A stretch of 64,000 nt of DNA, taken from Diphasiastrum complanatum (lineage: Eukaryota; Streptophyta; Lycopodiopsida; Lycopodiales; Lycopodiaceae). The first letter of the stretch is position 1, and every line of letters begins with the position of its first letter. Under the pieces are notes generated by a model, which saw only the letters and a list, made by a program, of their open reading frames with translations, was not told where the DNA came from and did not search any database. Where the stretch lies: assembly GCA_029204225.1 (NCBI GenBank), contig CM055104.1, positions 40,165,846 through 40,229,845 on the forward strand, read 5' to 3'. A program made the translations under genes and the position numbers. Positions 10,762-19,734 of this stretch are shown here, one piece after another.

Positions 10762-11614
10762 TTACATTTTGTTGGGAATACCTCCAACAGAACCCACGGC
10801 CTGAAGTAGTGCCAGTCCCTCGGCACTCTGCCGATTTAGTAGAGCGTTTTCTTCGCTCGCCTTTGCTACATGAGGTAGGTGGTGATGTCCTCCACAAAGT
10901 TGAGGCGGTCCAATTTCTTCAAGTCCTTTGGCATGTGAAGAGACTTGTGGGCCCCCTGCAGCCAATCTTGGTCGACCCATGTTTGGAATTGGCGTGTCCA
11001 TGGATCACCCTGAAGTGCAGCTCGGTAATAGACACGAGCTATTGGCAGCTGATCTTCAATTTTGTCTGAAGGTAGCGCCTTATTAACATCAAAGAATATG
11101 GATGGGAGAAAATTGTCCCATTTAGTTTCGATCCCCATCAGATGTTCCAAGTCTCGGGCGTAAGTGGCTGCCGCGCGGACTGTTGGATCAGGGCAATTGA
11201 TATATTGGTTGGCGAACGCGGTGAGAGCCCTTCTGGTGTCTACATCCGTAGTCCACCCATATTCTGATGGTATTACCGGCCAATTAAAATTCTGCAGTGT
11301 CATCTTGTTCAGAGGGGTGCCACATTCTGCCCATTTGGATCTTCGTGGACATGGTAGGAAGTGCGCGTTCACCCGTAATTGTTGTGGACTCGTCATGTAG
11401 GCCCTGATGGCTGCAGGGTCTCTTTCGAACAACTGTTGACGCTACTCTGGTTGTGGTTGGAGGGCGGGTAATACTTGTAGTTCGTTGCCCTTGATTGTCT
11501 AAGTAGAAAACAATATCTGTCAGCCGCCTCTTGATAACTCGTGGGGATACTTTGATAGATGGCAAGACATTTGCCTTGATCACTCTCAATATCAAGAACT
11601 CTCAGATCAACCAC
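10762..11614 (-). pseudogene. Unrecognised retroelement-like ORF, frame-broken
   Basis: Three overlapping minus-strand frames read as one broken protein of about 280 residues. The N-terminal piece is 11614-11393 (MVDLRVLDIESDQGKCLAIYQ), the main piece 11432-10866 (188 residues, containing SEYGWTTDVDTRRALTAFAN and a C-terminal DIKKLDRL-like basic helix), and the tail reaches about 10762. The composition is that of a real globular alpha-helical protein, not low complexity, with W, C and R residues spread evenly. I see no zinc knuckle, protease, RT or integrase motif. It lies downstream, in its own orientation, of LTR-like DNA (11640-12528), which suggests a gag-type product of a minus-strand element. 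The family is unknown to me. Confidence 0.45.
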
Positions 11615-11639
11615 AACAGATTTCTCAAAACAACAAGTG

Positions 11640-12528
11640 GTTTTAAATCAATACTGCATCAATTGGAGGGCCTTAAATTGCAGTATTGAGCTAGAGTTAG
11701 GGCAACCTTAGCCAGGTAGAAAACTACAAGTGAAAGCTCAATTAAAGACTGAGCATAGTCCAACATTTGACAGCTAGGGATTACAACTGAAAAATCCTGG
11801 ATTTTGAGCTATAGAAAGGGATTTCAGCACCGTAAATTGATCAAGTAGGGCTCCCTGGTACAAGTATAATGTCTGGAAATAGCCACAAATTGTCGTGGAG
11901 AAAGAAGAGTGTAGAATCTATTGATGAGAAGCCCCTCCATAGCTAGAACGTAGAAGGAAAGTGAAGAAGAAGCGGAGAGGCATCTATGGAGGTCACGTGC
12001 ATCGAGTCAAGTAGGTACGTTACGTTTGAAAGGGAGTCGTGCCCTGAGAGACATCCTTCAACGTGCAGACATATCCAGAGCCATTGGATCGAGATCACGG
12101 TAGATTGACAATGGAGATCGGGCTTCAAGAATGAAGCATGGGCCATTGGATCGGAATTAGCCATTGGATAAGGCTGAAGAGGGCCTTGAAAGGCTTGAAG
12201 GCCATTATTGAAGAATTTTCAATAATAATTTTCATACGAAAATGGCTGAAGGAGTCCAAAGGGTAGGAAAAAATTAGATCCAAAGTACCATCAATTATTA
12301 GATCTTTGGCTAAATTTGGGTGCACATCTACATTCTCAACAATGTAGATGCAATGTATCTCCATCAACCAATAGTAATAGGTCAAAATATAATCTTATCA
12401 CTTTATCTACTGTTAAAAATAGTAAAAAAACTATTTTTAGACCTTATTGACATAAAAAATAAGTCTCTAAGTTGAAATTCACTTTGGCCTCCAAATTGCC
12501 AAATTAGAACAACTGAACTAGTTGACAT
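11640..12528 (-). repeat. LTR-like segment, minus-strand element
   Basis: At its right end the minus strand reads a purine run GAAGAAGAGGGAGTG followed directly by TGAAAAATGTCAAC, the usual polypurine tract plus LTR start. The first ~90 bp (about 12440-12528) recur as an inverted diverged copy at 27521-27609. No coding content. The left boundary is inferred and uncertain. Confidence 0.45.
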
Positions 12529-13286
12529 TTTTCACACTCCCTCTTCTTCTAGTTTTAGCATGGTTTTGACCATACTACTTTGATCCATCTTAAGAATAGA
12601 CCTCCTCTCTATGATCTTACAATGCTCAAAATAGAAACATTCATAATTGATATAGATAATAGAGTCCGTGTTGGATGTTTTACTATTTCTTACATCAATT
12701 TTACTTATCAAGATGAAACTAGTACATGAAGAACAAAATAGAATGTGAAGATTATGATCCCTCCATGAACCAAGAAGATCATCCAAGTACCATGGGGTAC
12801 AAATATCTAATCTGATATCATGACATCATCAGAAGTATTCTAGATCGTGGCTAATCTGCCACTCTTGTAATTTCAGATTAGTTGTAGATGTTTAATCTTT
12901 CTAATCTAGAAGTTACACGACACGACACGACACGAAATTGTTCGCAAGTTATATACTTCCTATTTTGATGCATAAGCTAATGATGCAAGTAAGAAAAAGA
13001 CATGAAAATATTCAAAATATTGTCCACTTGTGAGCGAGACAGTTTTGAGAGGATCAGTAGATCCAAAGGTCCTCTAGTAAGCGAGACACATTTTTGTGAG
13101 AGAACTGTATTTCTCTCATGCCAATGCACTACGTGGATCTGTCATGCAGTGCTGCTAAAATTCAAAAAGATCAATGGATAATATTGTAGCTGTTATGCAC
13201 ATGTTATTCTATACATTGTATGATCTCGAATAAAAAAAATTTTGCCTGATATTATTCGTGCGTCTAAATGACTTGTTTTCATTCAA
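12529..13286. other. Non-coding flank of the young copia insertion
   Basis: No gene seen. A degenerate CTGATATCATG near 12815 resembles a decayed reverse primer binding site. (ACGAC)-type repeats lie at 12916-12937 (CACGACACGACACGACACG). The segment is interrupted at 13291 by the young copia element and resumes at 19450. Confidence 0.3.
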
Positions 13287-13291
13287 TTCCG

Positions 13292-13973
13292 TGTAAAAAT
13301 TACAGCAAATAAGGATCCTAAAACACTTGAAATGATGAGGGAAACAATAGATTATGATTTCATAAGATTAGCACAAGTTGAACCATCAAAATCCATCAAA
13401 AATCTATGCTTGAACCTCACTAAATGGCCCAAATCCTTGAAGAAGGCTTCACACGTGTGAAAGTACGGCCTCCCACAGTCTGAGTACTGTACACCAGACC
13501 TACATTCAATCCTATAATCATTAGTAATCACAAGTACTCAAACAATTATGAACATAGAGAGCAATTGCACCATTATGAGAGAAAAATCATGAAATTGCTT
13601 GATTGATTTTGGTGAGATATCATCACCTATATATACATGATCCATCACGGTTTTGGGCAGGTATGAGTAGCCCTAAACCTATACCTAATGCTAATTTTGG
13701 TGGATCTTTCATCCCTACCAAGTTAGGGTTGGAATCTTGGAGATCCCTCAACAATGCAAAAATTACCAAAAATAGCTCCTATTTTTTCTCCCTTGTATCT
13801 AAGCATAATTTGGACTCATTCCAAAGGTTCTAACACTTAGGTCTACTTGAGAACATCCTTATGAATGGAATCCTATGCTATTTGGCACGTGTGACAAGCC
13901 ACATCATGACCATCTAACTATTTACAAGTCATATGACCAAAACTAGTCAAGCTAGAATTGTGAATTTTTAACA
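13292..13973 (-). repeat. 3' LTR of the young copia element
   Basis: 682 bp, TGT...ACA, identical to the right LTR except for two substitutions. A short frame at 13603-13833 is duplicated in the other LTR and is not a gene. Confidence 0.97.
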
Positions 13974-13985
13974 CTCCTCCTCACT
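13974..13985 (-). promoter_or_regulatory. Polypurine tract of the young copia element
   Basis: Minus strand reads AGTGAGGAGGAG directly before the 3' LTR start TGT. This is the expected position and composition for plus-strand priming. Confidence 0.85.
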
Positions 13986-13987
13986 AT

Positions 13988-14389
13988 CTAGATTGGTTCA
14001 ATCATTGCTTTACTAATCACTCCAAGTGATGATCTGAACTTCATAAAAGGTGTCTTTTGAAGTGGTTTAGTAAGTAGATCAGCTACACATTCATTGCTTG
14101 GAACATGCTCCAAAGCAATCTCCTTGGCTTGCACCATTTCTCTCACAAAGTGATGGCATATCTCAATGTGCTTAGATCTTGCATGGAAGATTGGGTTAGA
14201 TGCAAGGTGTTGGGCTGATATATTGTCATTGTAGATGATTGGTGCCTCCTCTGAATCCATGATCTTTAGTTCCACCAATAATCTCTTGATCCAAAGTACC
14301 TCCTTTGTAGTGGTTGTCAAAGCTTTGTACTCGGCCTCGGTTGAAGATAGAGATATAGTTTCTTGCTTTTTTGAAAGCCATGAAACCAC
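13988..14389 (-). CDS. Copia RNase H domain, separated by a frameshift
   Basis: 133-residue frame giving the C-terminal copia RNase H: KKQETISLSSTEAEYKAL at the start, HARSKHIEICHHFVREM in the middle and VADLLTKPLQKTPFMKF near the end. It is the direct continuation of the polyprotein encoded at 14398-17955. The frames diverge at about 14450, where one base is missing in a TTTGCAGG context compared with what the family's conserved residues demand. The residues before 14389 continue open in this frame across the overlap. With one base the only visible lesion, the lesion is either very recent, a sequencing error, or a tolerated variant. Confidence 0.9.
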   Translation of the reverse strand: MVSWLSKKQETISLSSTEAEYKALTTTTKEVLWIKRLLVELKIMDSEEAPIIYNDNISAQHLASNPIFHARSKHIEICHHFVREMVQAKEIALEHVPSNECVADLLTKPLQKTPFMKFRSSLGVISKAMIEPI

Positions 14390-14397
14390 ACCTTCTC

Positions 14398-17300
14398 CTA
14401 TGAAAGTTGAATAGGAACTTGTTGATTTCTTATCCCTCTTGTCCCCTGCAAATCTGAATCACTAAATGCATGAAGGTTAATCACATCTCCTCTATATAGA
14501 ATCCCAAAATCCAATGTACCTGAGATGTATCTTAGAATCCTCTTAGCCTTTTTCCAATGGATATTCAATGGCTTTTGCATGGATTGGCTCAACCTACATA
14601 CACTAAAGCTAAGATCTGGTCTAGTTATAGTGATCCACATTAAGGAACCTATAAGTTGCCTAAACAAAGTGATGTCCATGAAGGATCTTTCATCATCTTC
14701 ATTTGGCACTTTTACATCTTGCTCCATTGGTGTGTCAACACTTTTGCATACTTCCATCTTAAACTTCTTCAAAAGACTTTGAGCATAGTTTACTTGACTT
14801 ATAAAGATAAAATCAGACCCTCTAAGTACTTCTATGCCTAAGATGAAGTGAAGACACCCTAGATCTACCATCTTGAACTCTAAGGATAGATCTATCTTGA
14901 TTTTTTCAATACCATCAACACTATTTCCACTAATGATGATGTCATCTACATAAATGAGTAAAAGTACAATACCAACATCATCAAACTTAATGTAAAGAGT
15001 GGGATCATATTCACTTTGAACAAAAGAAAGTGAAATAAGATAGCAATGTAGTCTTGAATTCCAAGATCTCGAGGCTTGCTTCAAGCCGTAGATGCTTCTT
15101 TGGAGATGGCATACTTTGTTCTCCATTCCATGCTTGATGAACCCTTGTGGCTGCTCCATATAGATATCCTCTTCCAAAAAACCATTCAAGAAAGCATTAG
15201 AGACATCCATTTGACATAGAATCCATCCAAAATGTGATGCAAGTGCAATGATTAGTCTTATTGTGACCATCTTGGCCACGGGTGCAAAAGTTTCCTCATA
15301 GTCTATCCCTTTCTCTTGAGCATAACCTTTTGCAACTAATCTTGCTTTATGTTTGTTAACACTCCCATTTGCATTCAACTTAAGCTTGAAGACCCACTTG
15401 CATCCTATTACATTCCTTTGAGGTCTCTCAACAAGCAACCAAGTTTCATTCTCAATCAAGGCATCATACTCATCCAACATAGCTTTATACCATTCTTTGG
15501 AGTTCAATGCATCTTCAACATTAGACGGTTCTTCAAAACTAGATAAAGCATAAGAAGTGGATGAGATACCCTCAACTTGCTGTCCTTTGCCTTGATATGT
15601 GAGCCTTGATGGCTCCACTTTTGCCCTTGAAGATCTCCTTGGTGTGATAGGTGGGTTTGGTGCTTGCTCCTCCATGAGCTCCTCCTCAAAACCAAGATCT
15701 TGCTCCTCGGCCATCTTCTTCTTGATTGTTGGAGCACTTGAGCCTTCTTCAAGCATATGCATATGATGTTCATCAAAGATGACATCCCTTGAAACAACAA
15801 ATTTGTTCAAGGATGGGAGATAGACTTTGTAGCCCTTGCTTGAGCTTGCATATCCAAGCATGATCCCTCTTGTGGAAGATGGATCCTCCTTGGTTCTTGT
15901 TTCCAATGGCACATGCACATAACATATACACCCAAAAACTTTCAAGTGATTAAGATTGGGTTTCTTTTCATACAACATCTCATAAGGAGTTTTGCCTTCA
16001 ATTGCTTTGCAAGACACCCTATTCATCAAGTAGTTTGCACATACAAGAGACTCACCCCAAAAGGATTTGGGCAAACAAGCATCTAATCTTAAAGCCTTAG
16101 AACATTCACATAATGTTCTATTCCTTCTTTCAGCAACTCCATTTTGTTGAGGAGTGTAAGGACAAGAAGTCTCTTTCTTGATCCCTTCCTCCTCACAAAA
16201 GGCCTTGAACTCATTGGAGATGAATTCTCCACCATTGTCACTTCTAAGAATCTTGATGCTATGATTATGATGCTTTTCCACAAACAACTTGAACTTTACA
16301 AAAGTATCAAATACTTGAGACTTGAAGGAAAGTAAGAACACCCAACAATATCTTGAGTAGTCATCAATGAAGGTTAAAAACATGGATGAACCTCCATTAG
16401 ATTTGGTGCTAGCAATGTGCACATCCGAGTGTATGAGTTCAAGAGGATGAGATGACTTTGTGATGGAGTTAGGAAACACCTTCTTATGTGCCTTGGATAA
16501 GGCACAAGCTTCACAAACCTTGTCTTCCTTCCCAATAGACCTTGGTAGGCCTAAAGCATACTCCTCCTTGATGATAGCCTCCATGGAACCCGAGTTGACA
16601 TGTCCAAGTCTTTTGTGCCATAAAGTAAAGGTAGATATCTTGCTCTTCTCGGCCAACATGACAACATTAGTATCCACAAATGCATCCAACTTATAAAGTT
16701 TGCCAAGTCTAGTGCCCTTAGCCACTATCTTACCCTTCTTCTTGATGAAACATTCATTTGAAGCAAAGTCAACATTGAAACCATTGTCTACCATTTGGCC
16801 AACACTTAGTAGATTCTTTGTTATTGTAGGAATGTACAAAACACCTTGTATGTTGATCTTTTTGGAAGATCCTAACCAAAGGGGAATGCTACCAACTCCT
16901 TCAATATTACAAGCTTCATCATTTGCTGTATAGATAGACTTTATAGGTCCATCATAAGATAAGAGAGAAGAGAAAAACTCCCTTTTACTAGTCATGTGTG
17001 AACTAGCACCCGAGTCAATCCACCAAGGATCTTCTCCTTTGAAGCTTGTTGAAGAAAATATGGACATCATGAGAGAGTCCTCATGTGAACTCTCCTCCTC
17101 CTCCTCTTTGCTCATGTTGGCTTGGCTTTGATCTTGCTTCCTCTTGAAGCATTCCGAGGCATAATGCCCCATCTTGCTACAATAGTAGCACTTCACCTTT
17201 GATTTGTCCTTCTTGACTTTGGTGGTTGATGGAGATGCCTTTGAGGGTCCTTCTTGATCCTCAAGCTTTGTAGACTTCTTGAATGTTGATCCTTTGCCTT

Positions 17301-17955
17301 TGGACTTGCCTTTGCCTTTGGTGAAGAGAGCTTGGTCATCTCCACCTTGGATGGAAAGCCTATCCATCCTCTCTTGCATTTGGCTCCTTCTTGATTCCTC
17401 GGCCATGAGTGTGCCTTGGAGTTCTTCAAGTATGGGTAGCTTACCCATAATTGCATATCCCTGAACCAAATTGTCAAATTCAAAGCTTAGTCCATTCAAT
17501 ATGAGTTGAACAAGCTCTTCATCCTTGATAGGGTCACCTATAAAGGCTAGCTCTTTGTTCAATTCCTTTACTCTTAGGACAAAAGTATGTGCACTCTCTC
17601 CTTTCTTTTGATAGCTTCTATAGATTTGATTCTTCAAAGCTAACATTCTAGTTTGGTTCTTGGATTCGTAGACCTTTTGCAAAGTCTCCCAAGCATCTTG
17701 AGCTGAAGTGCAATCTCCTACCTCTCTTAAGAGTTCATTTGCAACATTCATTTTTATGCAATGTAGTGCAACATTGCACCTCTTGATGTATTTGGCTTTT
17801 TCTTGAGGATGAATAGGTTCACCCTCCTTACCATTTACAATTTCCATCAGATCTTGCATGATCATGATAGATTCCATTCTAACTTTCCATATGGAATAGT
17901 TAGTTTTGTTGAGCCTTTCATTAGTATCCAAAAGATATGCATTTATAGATGCCAT
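14398..17955 (-). CDS. Copia gag-pol polyprotein, nearly full length
   Basis: 1,185 residues. Gag occupies residues 1-250 (NKTNYSIWKVRMESIM, then the UBN2-type region). The CCHC knuckle CYYCSKMGHYASEC is at 256-269. The aspartic protease WWIDSGASSHMT is near 311-322. The integrase zinc finger has H447, H452, C481 and C484, and the core has D511, D573 and E609 (D,D35E spacing). RT runs from about 825, with KARLVAKGYAQEKGIDY, the active-site YVDD at 1002-1005 and SIYGLKQASRSW. The frame ends early in RNase H (HAFSDSDL) because of the frameshift near 14450. The ATG is 800 bp inside the primer binding site. Protease, integrase and RT active-site residues all appear intact. Confidence 0.95.
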   Translation of the reverse strand: MASINAYLLDTNERLNKTNYSIWKVRMESIMIMQDLMEIVNGKEGEPIHPQEKAKYIKRCNVALHCIKMNVANELLREVGDCTSAQDAWETLQKVYESKNQTRMLALKNQIYRSYQKKGESAHTFVLRVKELNKELAFIGDPIKDEELVQLILNGLSFEFDNLVQGYAIMGKLPILEELQGTLMAEESRRSQMQERMDRLSIQGGDDQALFTKGKGKSKGKGSTFKKSTKLEDQEGPSKASPSTTKVKKDKSKVKCYYCSKMGHYASECFKRKQDQSQANMSKEEEEESSHEDSLMMSIFSSTSFKGEDPWWIDSGASSHMTSKREFFSSLLSYDGPIKSIYTANDEACNIEGVGSIPLWLGSSKKINIQGVLYIPTITKNLLSVGQMVDNGFNVDFASNECFIKKKGKIVAKGTRLGKLYKLDAFVDTNVVMLAEKSKISTFTLWHKRLGHVNSGSMEAIIKEEYALGLPRSIGKEDKVCEACALSKAHKKVFPNSITKSSHPLELIHSDVHIASTKSNGGSSMFLTFIDDYSRYCWVFLLSFKSQVFDTFVKFKLFVEKHHNHSIKILRSDNGGEFISNEFKAFCEEEGIKKETSCPYTPQQNGVAERRNRTLCECSKALRLDACLPKSFWGESLVCANYLMNRVSCKAIEGKTPYEMLYEKKPNLNHLKVFGCICYVHVPLETRTKEDPSSTRGIMLGYASSSKGYKVYLPSLNKFVVSRDVIFDEHHMHMLEEGSSAPTIKKKMAEEQDLGFEEELMEEQAPNPPITPRRSSRAKVEPSRLTYQGKGQQVEGISSTSYALSSFEEPSNVEDALNSKEWYKAMLDEYDALIENETWLLVERPQRNVIGCKWVFKLKLNANGSVNKHKARLVAKGYAQEKGIDYEETFAPVAKMVTIRLIIALASHFGWILCQMDVSNAFLNGFLEEDIYMEQPQGFIKHGMENKVCHLQRSIYGLKQASRSWNSRLHCYLISLSFVQSEYDPTLYIKFDDVGIVLLLIYVDDIIISGNSVDGIEKIKIDLSLEFKMVDLGCLHFILGIEVLRGSDFIFISQVNYAQSLLKKFKMEVCKSVDTPMEQDVKVPNEDDERSFMDITLFRQLIGSLMWITITRPDLSFSVCRLSQSMQKPLNIHWKKAKRILRYISGTLDFGILYRGDVINLHAFSDSDLQGTRGIRNQQVPIQLS

Positions 17956-18754
17956 CTAGTCTCCTAATCAAGGACTTGACACAAATGAAGGTTACTTCTA
18001 TTGATTTGATTGAAGGTCTACCTTATCCCACTTCTTAGGGACCTGAAAAGATCAGTAATAGACTTCCTATAAAGATCTAAGAATGATCTCTAACAAAATC
18101 AAATCATAGAATACTAGAAACAATGCACTTGCTTGATTGAAGTAGACAATACTAGTAGAATTGCCCCTCTTTCTATAAAGAACATTAAAGATTCCAAATG
18201 ATCTGATCAAGAGTGAATTTCAGCAACCTAATATACTTCCAAAATCACTTGTAAAAGATCTAAATGGAACTTAATGAGGATGCAACACAATCTACTATCC
18301 AATTACAAGCAAAAAAATGATCAAAATTGATGAAAAATTGATCTAATTTGGTGCATAAGTCAAGCAATGGTTGGACTGAACCTAAATAACTTTAGGAGGT
18401 GCCTACTACACCTTAGAACAGCCTTGAAGAGTCCCCAAAACTCTGATCTTCCCTCTCCTTGAATGCTAGAAAGCCTTCTCTATGAAATCACCTCCAAAAC
18501 TCGCCTAGAAATCAATGCTTGGAGCAAGCAAAACTTGCTATCTTGGTAATGTGAATTGAATTCAACTTTGCCTCTGGTTTTAGACACCTAAACACCTGCA
18601 AATTAAGTCACACAACACCAATCTCCAATGTATTTGACTCACTTTGAGTTCTAGAATCAATACTAGATGCTAAGATCCAATCTACACAAGATTTAGATCA
18701 AAAATTGTGATCAAATTGAATGCAAACCAAGGATTTAGCTCATTTCAGCCTTTA
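17956..18754 (-). other. Untranslated leader of the young copia element
   Basis: About 800 bp between the primer binding site and the gag ATG, with no coding frame of note. It would contain packaging and dimerisation signals if they exist; none can be recognised by eye. Confidence 0.6.
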
Positions 18755-18767
18755 GGCTCTGATACCA
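18755..18767 (-). promoter_or_regulatory. Primer binding site of the young copia element
   Basis: Minus strand reads TGGTATCAGAGCC immediately after the 5' LTR end, complementary to initiator methionine tRNA. Confidence 0.95.
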
Positions 18768-19449
18768 TGTAAAAATTACAGCAAATAAGGATCCTAAAAC
18801 ACTTGAAATGATGAGGGAAACAATAGATTATGATTTCATAAGATTAGCACAAGTTGAACCATCAAAATCCATCAAAAATCTATGCTTGAACCTCACTAAA
18901 TGGCCCAAATCCTTGAAGAAGGCTTCACACGTGTGAAAGTACGGCCTCCCACAGTCTGAGTACTGTACACCAGACCTACATTCAATCCTATAATCATTAG
19001 TAATCACAAGTACTCAAACAATTATGAACATAGAGAGCAATTGCACCATTATGAGAGAAAAATCATGAAATTGCTTGATTGATTTTGGTGAGATATCATC
19101 ACCTATATATACATGATCCATCACGGTTTTGGGCAGGTATGAGTAGCCCTAAGCCTATACCTAATGCTAATTTTGGTGGATCTTTCATCCCTACCAAGTT
19201 AGGGTTGGAATCTTGGAGATCCCTCAACAATGCAAAAATTAGCAAAAATAGCTCCTATTTTTTCTCCCTTGTATCTAAGCATAATTTGGACTCATTCCAA
19301 AGGTTCTAACACTTAGGTCTACTTGAGAACATCCTTATGAATGGAATCCTATGCTATTTGGCACGTGTGACAAGCCACATCATGACCATCTAACTATTTA
19401 CAAGTCATATGACCAAAACTAGTCAAGCTAGAATTGTGAATTTTTAACA
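18768..19449 (-). repeat. 5' LTR of the young copia element
   Basis: 682 bp, TGT...ACA, matching the left LTR at 680 of 682 positions by direct reading. It is followed by the right copy of the target duplication (19450-19454, TTCCG). Confidence 0.97.
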
Positions 19450-19596
19450 TTCCGCACTTTGGTATTGTTGAATGCTATATCTGTCAACGTAAATCAGCAG
19501 TGTCTATCTACTCTCTGAAGGATTGTAGGAATGATATAGTTGACAGTGGCCAGCAATCATATCTGAATTCTTGACGAACTGAGTTTGTTCGCTAAT

Positions 19597-19668
19597 GCTT
19601 TCGCTTCGCTTCGCTTTGCTTCGCTTCGCTTCGCTTGCTTCGCTTCGCTTCGCTTCACTTTGCGATCA
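19597..19668 (+). repeat. (CTTCG)n-type microsatellite
   Basis: About a dozen imperfect TTCGC units with T substitutions, between the young copia element and the next copia coding region. A 98-residue frame across it is an artefact of the repeat. Confidence 0.9.
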
Positions 19669-19734
19669 CTTGGCTAGAAGCGTGAATCAATTTCAGAGGC
19701 TCACCTTAGGTTTCGTTTTGTTTCGTCTCGTCTC

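Larger units (their letters stand above)
13292..19449 (-). mobile_element. Near-intact young Ty1/copia retrotransposon
   Basis: Complete 6,158-bp element on the minus strand. The 682-bp LTRs (13292-13973 and 18768-19449) begin TGT and end ACA and differ at only two positions by direct reading (A/G near 13678 versus 19154, C/G near 13766 versus 19242). The 5-bp target duplication TTCCG lies at 13287-13291 and 19450-19454. The initiator-Met primer binding site is inside the right (5') LTR, and the polypurine tract is inside the left (3') LTR. A single long gag-pol frame is followed by an RNase H frame one frameshift away. This is by far the most recent insertion in the window. Transcription would run from right to left. 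Confidence 0.97.

Noticed and set aside
13603-13833. A 76-residue open frame, repeated almost identically at 19079-19309
   Set aside because: Both copies lie in the same place of the two LTRs of the young copia element, so the frame is duplicated LTR DNA and not a gene pair.
13280-19465. Possible copia LTR end interrupted by the young element (CACTTTGGTATTG resembling a decayed primer site after the target duplication)
   Set aside because: The match to the primer binding site is only six bases, and no matching 3' LTR could be aligned with the flank at 12830-13291.
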